Positions 59,500 through 64,000 of a stretch of 64,000 nucleotides of DNA are shown piece by piece. Made by a program: the position numbers and the translations under genes. This stretch comes from Salininema proteolyticum (GTDB lineage: Bacteria; Actinomycetota; Actinomycetes; Mycobacteriales; Micromonosporaceae), in assembly GCF_042685645.1 (NCBI RefSeq), contig NZ_JBHUNX010000001.1, positions 2,356,001 to 2,420,000 of the forward strand. Reading direction: 5' to 3'. Within the stretch, counting starts at the first letter, position 1. Each line of letters begins with the position of its first letter. The notes under the pieces are model-generated. The model made no database searches, had not been told where the DNA came from, and worked only from the letters and a program-made list of their open reading frames with translations.

Positions 59500-59773
59500 C
59501 ACCACCGACCTCGGCACCATCACCCACGACGAACAAACCTTCCACGCACACCTCGACCAGAGGTCCAAGACCGTCTTCCTCCTCCTACCCGACGAAGACG
59601 ACCGCCCGACCCGCCAACGCCCGCCGGCCGTGATCGCCAACTGCAACCCATGGCCCGAACCAAAACTCGTCATCTACACCGACGCCCTCTACCAGCAGTC
59701 GCTCCTCGTCTCCAACTGGACGACCGACCTCGCCGACAAAATCGCCCACACCGTCCGACCATGGCTCTCCTGA
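59474..59773 (+). CDS. Hypothetical protein, last gene of the overlapping operon
   Basis: The 99-residue product starts with ATG after AAAGGAG, 26 bases before the previous stop. It begins MPVVYLPSDTTDLGTITHDE and ends with a helical DLADKIAHTVRPWL. It is soluble and acidic. It is followed by a perfect hairpin terminator, which closes the operon. Confidence 0.68.
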   Translation: MPVVYLPSDTTDLGTITHDEQTFHAHLDQRSKTVFLLLPDEDDRPTRQRPPAVIANCNPWPEPKLVIYTDALYQQSLLVSNWTTDLADKIAHTVRPWLS

Positions 59774-59805
59774 CGATCGGGCGGTGAATGCGTAACGCGG
59801 CCAAC

Positions 59806-59838
59806 CGGTGGGGCTGAGCCTTAGGCTCAGCCCCACCG
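59806..59838. terminator. Perfect 15-bp hairpin terminator
   Basis: CGGTGGGGCTGAGCC pairs exactly with its complement around a TTA loop. It lies 32 bases after the small-gene operon. No T run follows on the plus strand. Confidence 0.8.
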
Positions 59839-59969
59839 CGGCCTTCACGCTGATAAGCGGCGTCACCGACACCGGTGCGCATGCGGGCACGACGGACTGA
59901 CGACCAGGCGTTCAGCTGCGAGGCGATAATGGGCTGCGTTCGCTTCCGGCCGTATGGCACCATCGACCC

Positions 59970-60371
59970 ATGCTTAAACTCACCGATTTCATCATCGACT
60001 GTCCGGACCCTATGAAGCTCGCGGCCTTCTACTCCGAGGTGACGGGTACTCCGATGAAGCCGGACAGCAACGAACACTGGGCCGGCATCCGCTTCGGCGA
60101 GATCGAGCTGGCCTTCCAGAAGGTGGAGGACTTCCGCCCGCCGCGCTGGCCGAACGACGAGCACCCCAAGCAGTACCACCTCGATTTCGAGGTGGACGAG
60201 TTCGAGCCCGAGCAGACCCGCATCGAGGAACTCGGCGCGAAGCTGCAGAAGAACTTCATCAACGACGAAGGCTACGGATGGCAGGTCTACACCGACCCGG
60301 TCGGACACCCCTTCTGCCTGTGCCGGAACAAGGGTGTCACCTGGGTCGACGGCAAGGTCGTGTGGCCCTAG
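59970..60371 (+). CDS. VOC-family protein (glyoxalase/bleomycin-resistance fold)
   Basis: The 133-residue protein has the paired beta-alpha-beta-beta-beta units of the VOC fold. The first includes LTDFIIDCPDPMKLAAFYSE and the second QYHLDFEVDEFEPEQTRIEE and TDPVGHPFCLCR. It lacks the usual first metal His but keeps an acidic residue near GIRFGEIEL. Members bind or modify small molecules; the ligand is unknown. It is a single gene. Confidence 0.88.
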   Translation: MLKLTDFIIDCPDPMKLAAFYSEVTGTPMKPDSNEHWAGIRFGEIELAFQKVEDFRPPRWPNDEHPKQYHLDFEVDEFEPEQTRIEELGAKLQKNFINDEGYGWQVYTDPVGHPFCLCRNKGVTWVDGKVVWP

Positions 60372-60639
60372 AAAGTCCCGTTCATTTGGCGGGCGGTCGG
60401 TAGGCACCGTCCGAGAACCCGAACAGGCCCGAGACCGCGACGTTCTCCGGCTTCGGCTCGACGAGCTCAAGCCGAAGCCGGGACGCCGGTCCCGGGCCGA
60501 TCTGCGTTCAATACGGCCCCTGTCGTAGAGACCGGGACCCCTGTCCGAGAAGGTGGAAAATCAGGCGATCCCGATGTACTCGCCGGTGTGCCCGCCGTCC
60601 TCGGTCGCAAGGACGGAAGCGAGTCCCACGGAGGCGACG

Positions 60640-60964
60640 GGCTTTCGGGAGTCGCCGCTTCTCCGAGCCGCGGGTCCCGTTGAGGGGTGTGAGCGCCAAG
60701 GTGCTGACGCAGTCGCTGCGCGGGCTGGAGCAAGCGACCCTGGTGAATCGCCGGGAGCTCTCGGACACGCATGTGGAGTACGGGCTGGCAGAGCTCGGCC
60801 GCAGCATGGTCCCGATCGTGGACAACGCCTGCGAATGGACGAGGAATCACTGGCTGGAGCAGTTGGAGGTTTCGGAAGGGTACCGAGTCGGCGCCCAAGC
60901 CCGCCTGCGGGGTGCGCATTGCCAGGGAACAAGTGTCACGCGGTGCGGTACGGTCCTGCGGTGA
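60640..60964 (+). pseudogene. HxlR-family regulator remnant
   Basis: The frame gives RFSEPRVPLRGVSAKVLTQS followed by LRGLEQATLVNRRELSD, HVEYGLAELGRSMVPIVDNA and CEWTRNHW. This is the second half of the HxlR winged helix and its tail. The first third (the Cys that senses redox and the first helices) is not recognisable before about 60640, and no ribosome site fits. It is probably a decayed gene. Such regulators often stand next to the oxidoreductase they control, and one follows. Confidence 0.65.
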
Positions 60965-61100
60965 GGCGATGGGACGTTCGCCCAGGTCGGGAAGTGATGA
61001 CACCCAGAAATATTTAGTGACTTACTTCACAGTGAATTTCTGTCAGCAATCGTCGCACTGCCCCGTTCAAAGGGCAAGCGAATCAGACAGGAGCACCATC

Positions 61101-62285
61101 ATGAAGCACCGCATCCTCGTCCTGGGCGCGGGATACGCCGGGGCGATCACTGCCGGGGCCCTGGCCCACCGCCTGCGCCCCGAGGACTTCGAGATCACCC
61201 TCGTCAACGCCGCGCCGGTCTTCGTGCAGCGCTTGCGCCTGCACCAGGTCGCGACCGGCCAGGACGTCGAGGCCCCCGCGCTCTCCGACATCTTCGCCGG
61301 CACCGGGGTCCGGGTCCGCCTGGCAAAGGTCACCGCCGTCGACCCCGCGAGCAACACCGTCGCCGTGACCGGCGAGAACGGCGACGAAGAGATCCCCTAC
61401 GACACCCTCTGCTACACGCTCGGCAGCGCGGCCGCCGACCACGGCGTTCCCGGCGTCGCCGAACACTCCTTCGACTCCACCGGCCACTCGGGCGCCCTGC
61501 GCCTGCGGGACCGCCTGGGCGGATTGGGAAAGGGCGGAAAGGTCATGGTCGTCGGCGAAGGCCTGACGGGCATCGAGACGGTGACCGAGATAGCCGAGTC
61601 GCGCCCCGACCTCTCGGTGTCCCTCGTGGCACGCGGCGAGCCGGGAGCCTGGTTCTCCCCCGCGGCACGCCGCCACCTGGACGAGACCTTCGACCGACTC
61701 GGCGTCACCGTCCACGATCACACCTCCATCGAACGAGTCGAGCAGACTCAGGTCGTCAGCACGGACGGTACCGCCTACGGGTCCGACGCTACGGTGTGGG
61801 CCGCCGGATTCAGCATCTCCCCGATCGCCGCCGCCGGCGGCCTGGAGGTCGTGGACGACGGCCGGATGGCCGTGGACCGCACCATGCGCTCGCTGTCGCA
61901 CCCAAACGTGTACGCGGCCGGAGACACCGTCTTCGCGGCCGACAACCACGGCCGGCCGCTGCCGATGTCGTGCGCCTCGGCCGGATACACCGCCTTGCAG
62001 GCGGCCGGCTCGATCGCGGGGCGCCTGACGGGCCAGAAGATCGGGATGACCAAGCTGACGTACTTCGGCAACCACATCAGCCTCGGCCGCAAAGACGGCC
62101 TCATCCAGCTGGTCGACGGCCGGTCACACTCGCTGTCCCGGCCAGTGAGGGGACGGAAGGCCGCGCGGGTCAAGGAGGGCATCCTCCGGATGACGCTCTG
62201 GACCGTGCGGCACCCGACCTTCGGCATGCCGAAGCGGAAACACCGCCTGGCCGCCGGGCGGCCCGGCGAGAAGGTCTCCGCCTGA
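61101..62285 (+). CDS. FAD-dependent NAD(P)H oxidoreductase (NDH-2-like)
   Basis: The 394-residue protein has an FAD-binding start (RILVLGAGYAGAITAGALA), an NAD(P) motif in the middle (VMVVGEGLTGIETVTEIAE) and the closing NVYAAGDTVFAAD. It belongs to the pyridine-nucleotide-disulfide class but lacks the active Cys pair. It may reduce quinones or another acceptor. The ATG follows AGGAG. The sigma-factor gene comes 10 bases later, and such oxidoreductases are typical neighbours of ECF41 sigma factors. Confidence 0.9.
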   Translation: MKHRILVLGAGYAGAITAGALAHRLRPEDFEITLVNAAPVFVQRLRLHQVATGQDVEAPALSDIFAGTGVRVRLAKVTAVDPASNTVAVTGENGDEEIPYDTLCYTLGSAAADHGVPGVAEHSFDSTGHSGALRLRDRLGGLGKGGKVMVVGEGLTGIETVTEIAESRPDLSVSLVARGEPGAWFSPAARRHLDETFDRLGVTVHDHTSIERVEQTQVVSTDGTAYGSDATVWAAGFSISPIAAAGGLEVVDDGRMAVDRTMRSLSHPNVYAAGDTVFAADNHGRPLPMSCASAGYTALQAAGSIAGRLTGQKIGMTKLTYFGNHISLGRKDGLIQLVDGRSHSLSRPVRGRKAARVKEGILRMTLWTVRHPTFGMPKRKHRLAAGRPGEKVSA

Positions 62286-62295
62286 GGCGCCCCGC

Positions 62296-63231
62296 ATGGA
62301 CAACACCGCCACCGAACGATTCGAGGCCGGCCGGGACCGGCTGGCCTCGCTCGCGTACCGCCTCCTCGGCTCGGCCGCCGACGCCGAGGACGCGGTGCAG
62401 GACGCCTTCGTGCGCTGGCAGGCCGCCGACCGCGAGCGCATCGAGGTTCCGGAGGCCTGGTTGACGAAGATCGTCACCAACCTGTGCCTCGATCGGCTCC
62501 GCTCGGCACGGGCGCGACGCGAGCGCGTGGTCGGGACCTGGCTGCCCGAGCCGCTCTTGGAAGGCGACCCCATGTTGGGGCCGGCCGACACGTTCGAGCA
62601 GCGTGAGTCGGTCTCTCTGGCAGTTCTGCTGCTCTTGGAGCGACTCTCGCCGGTCGAGCGCGCCGTCTACGTTCTGCGGGAGGCCTTCTCGTTCGGCCAT
62701 GCCGAGATCGCCGAGGTCCTCGACATCTCGGAGTCCGCCAGCCAGCAGCACGCGCACCGGGCTCGGCGCCGGGTGACCGCGGCGCGGAGGGGTGGCGAGG
62801 TGGACCGGGAGTCGGCCCAACGGATCGTCGAGGAGTTCCTGACGGCAGCCACGTCGGGGCGCGTCGACCGGCTGGTGGCGTTGCTGACCGACGACGCGAC
62901 CGCCATGTCCGACGGCGCCGGATTCTCTGAGACGGTCATCGAGTTCCGCACCGCCCAACGCATCGCCGCGCTCGCGCGTGCCGGATTCACCCCCAGTGCG
63001 GCGAAGCGGAGGTTGGTGGGCGGTTCTCTGGCGTTCCACTTCGGTCTGGTCAACGGCTCCCCGGCCATGCTCGCGGTGCTCGCGGGAAACGTGAGGGGAA
63101 TGGTGGCGTTCGAGATCAGCGAGGGAAGGGTTACGACTCTGCGCGGGATAGGCGCCGCATCGCGGCTCGGCCGTCTGTCGGAGGCATGGCGGGGGCGCGA
63201 CCACGGCGAGCCGATCATAGCGGATTGGTGA
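62296..63231 (+). CDS. ECF41-type sigma factor with SnoaL-like C-terminal domain
   Basis: The 311-residue protein has sigma region 2 (RLLGSAADAEDAVQDAFVRW) and region 4 (LSPVERAVYVLREAFSFGHA, then LDISESASQQHAHRARRRV). A C-terminal NTF2/SnoaL-like domain of about 120 residues replaces an anti-sigma factor, as in ECF41. The DGAGF-like motif here reads SDGAGF. The oxidoreductase gene upstream is the usual kind of target. The 10-base spacing suggests one operon. Confidence 0.9.
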   Translation: MDNTATERFEAGRDRLASLAYRLLGSAADAEDAVQDAFVRWQAADRERIEVPEAWLTKIVTNLCLDRLRSARARRERVVGTWLPEPLLEGDPMLGPADTFEQRESVSLAVLLLLERLSPVERAVYVLREAFSFGHAEIAEVLDISESASQQHAHRARRRVTAARRGGEVDRESAQRIVEEFLTAATSGRVDRLVALLTDDATAMSDGAGFSETVIEFRTAQRIAALARAGFTPSAAKRRLVGGSLAFHFGLVNGSPAMLAVLAGNVRGMVAFEISEGRVTTLRGIGAASRLGRLSEAWRGRDHGEPIIADW

Positions 63232-63366
63232 TCGCCCGGGGCCCGTCGCAGGTGGCGTGAACTGTGAGGGAGGACGTTGTCGCATAATCTGGGTACACTG
63301 TAAGCAATACGCTTTCACGGTGAGCCCCACCGTAATGCGACCCGTCAATTTGTCCCAGGAGGAGCG

Positions 63367-64000
63367 ATGGCCACCACTTCCGCGACCGGACCGCCCTCGG
63401 CGCCCACCCCGGCCGCCGACCGCAAACTCACCCCGGACCTGGCCCGGGGGTTCATGCTGCTACTGATCGCCATGGCGTACGCAGGCACCTACCTGACCGC
63501 CGACGACATCGGCGGCTACGGGCAGCCGTTCGGCGGGAGCGCCCTGGACCGGACGGTCTCCACGGCCTCCGCCCTGTTCCTCGAGAACCGCGCCTTCCCC
63601 CTGTTCGGAGTCCTGTTCGGGATCGGGCTGGTCATGATGACCGACGCCGCCCGCGCCAAGGGGAGGCCCGACTCCCAGACCCGTTCGACCGTCCGCCGCC
63701 GCAGCCTCTGGCTCCTGGCCTTCGGCTTCGTCCACGCGACGCTCGTCTTCTCCGGGGAGATCCTCGCCGCCTACGGAGTCGCCGGGCTTCTCCTCGGGTG
63801 GCTCCTGTTCCGCCCCGACAAGGCGCGGAAGAGGGCCACCTGGATCGTCGCGGCCTACTACCTCGTGGTCGTCGGGATCGGCTCGGTCGTCGTCGGCCTG
63901 GCCATGAACGCCGACGGAGAGTCCTCACCGGACTGGGACTCCAGCGTCGGGTACGCCACGGCCGAGGACTGGATCACCCGCGTCGCCGGGGGATTCACGG
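63367..64000 (+). CDS. DUF418-type membrane protein (partial, runs off window)
   Basis: The ATG at 63367 follows AGGAGCG. The visible 211 residues start with a disordered Pro/Ala N-terminus. They continue with a helix (LARGFMLLLIAMAYAGTYL), the RAFPLFGVLFGIGLVMM segment and further membrane helices, as in DUF418 proteins (YeiB-like). The stop lies beyond the window. Function is not known; the family has been linked to transport of small molecules, without proof. Confidence 0.8.
   Translation, partial: MATTSATGPPSAPTPAADRKLTPDLARGFMLLLIAMAYAGTYLTADDIGGYGQPFGGSALDRTVSTASALFLENRAFPLFGVLFGIGLVMMTDAARAKGRPDSQTRSTVRRRSLWLLAFGFVHATLVFSGEILAAYGVAGLLLGWLLFRPDKARKRATWIVAAYYLVVVGIGSVVVGLAMNADGESSPDWDSSVGYATAEDWITRVAGGFT

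Overview
The window comes from a high-GC Gram-positive actinobacterium; the genus cannot be fixed from sequence alone. The reasons are high GC with strong third-position bias, GTG and TTG starts, 4-base ATGA/GTGA overlaps, an FMN-riboswitch riboflavin operon, an LCP cell-wall ligase, an SLT/Rpf-like wall hydrolase, narGHJI with narK, and an ECF41-type sigma factor.

Layout. 1-3,000: insertion-sequence debris, with an IS66 copy nested in an ISAzo13-type transposase and an ISAs1 element that splits a small membrane-protein gene. 3,000-20,200: conserved chromosome, mostly minus strand. It holds a TetR/membrane-protein pair, msrB, the riboflavin operon (ribE-ribBA-ribH behind an FMN riboswitch), an rpe-rsmB-fmt-def block with a receiver-GGDEF protein, a GntR-controlled ABC transporter, a hydratase-like enzyme, a large two-domain glycosyltransferase and a wall hydrolase. 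20,700-30,300: an LCP protein, then respiratory nitrate reductase (narGHJI), a divergent nitrate/nitrite transporter and a MobA-like cofactor gene. 30,800-38,300: an accessory cluster of IclR regulator, GadB-like decarboxylase, short class III CoA-transferase, aldehyde dehydrogenase lacking its usual general-base Glu, aromatic-type decarboxylase and a membrane-anchored Hsp70-like ATPase. 38,400-50,300: a mosaic with csaA, a RAMA-domain DNA-binding protein, an IS5-type element inside a membrane gene, an orphan barstar, NUDIX, a lipoprotein, a strongly diverged SecY paralogue, and a TetR/hydrolase pair between IS5 remnants. 50,400-59,800: a complete IS66, a TetR, a replication-like HTH protein with upstream repeats, a decayed helical-protein module split by an IS21 element, and an operon of small overlapping unknown genes. 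59,900-64,000: a VOC protein, an HxlR remnant, an FAD oxidoreductase with an ECF41 sigma factor, and the start of a DUF418-type membrane protein.

Four transposition events can be read to the base. ISAs1, IS5-type and IS21 insertions each have exact target duplications, and removing the element restores one continuous reading frame across the junction. The second IS66 copy has a perfect 8-bp duplication. The two IS66 copies are nearly identical, inverted and about 50 kb apart. The most novel-looking parts are the decarboxylase/CoA-transferase/ALDH cluster, the SecY paralogue, the RAMA/alkyltransferase-like fusion, the IS21-split module and the small-gene operon at 58.5-59.8 kb. No tRNA, rRNA or CRISPR array was seen.
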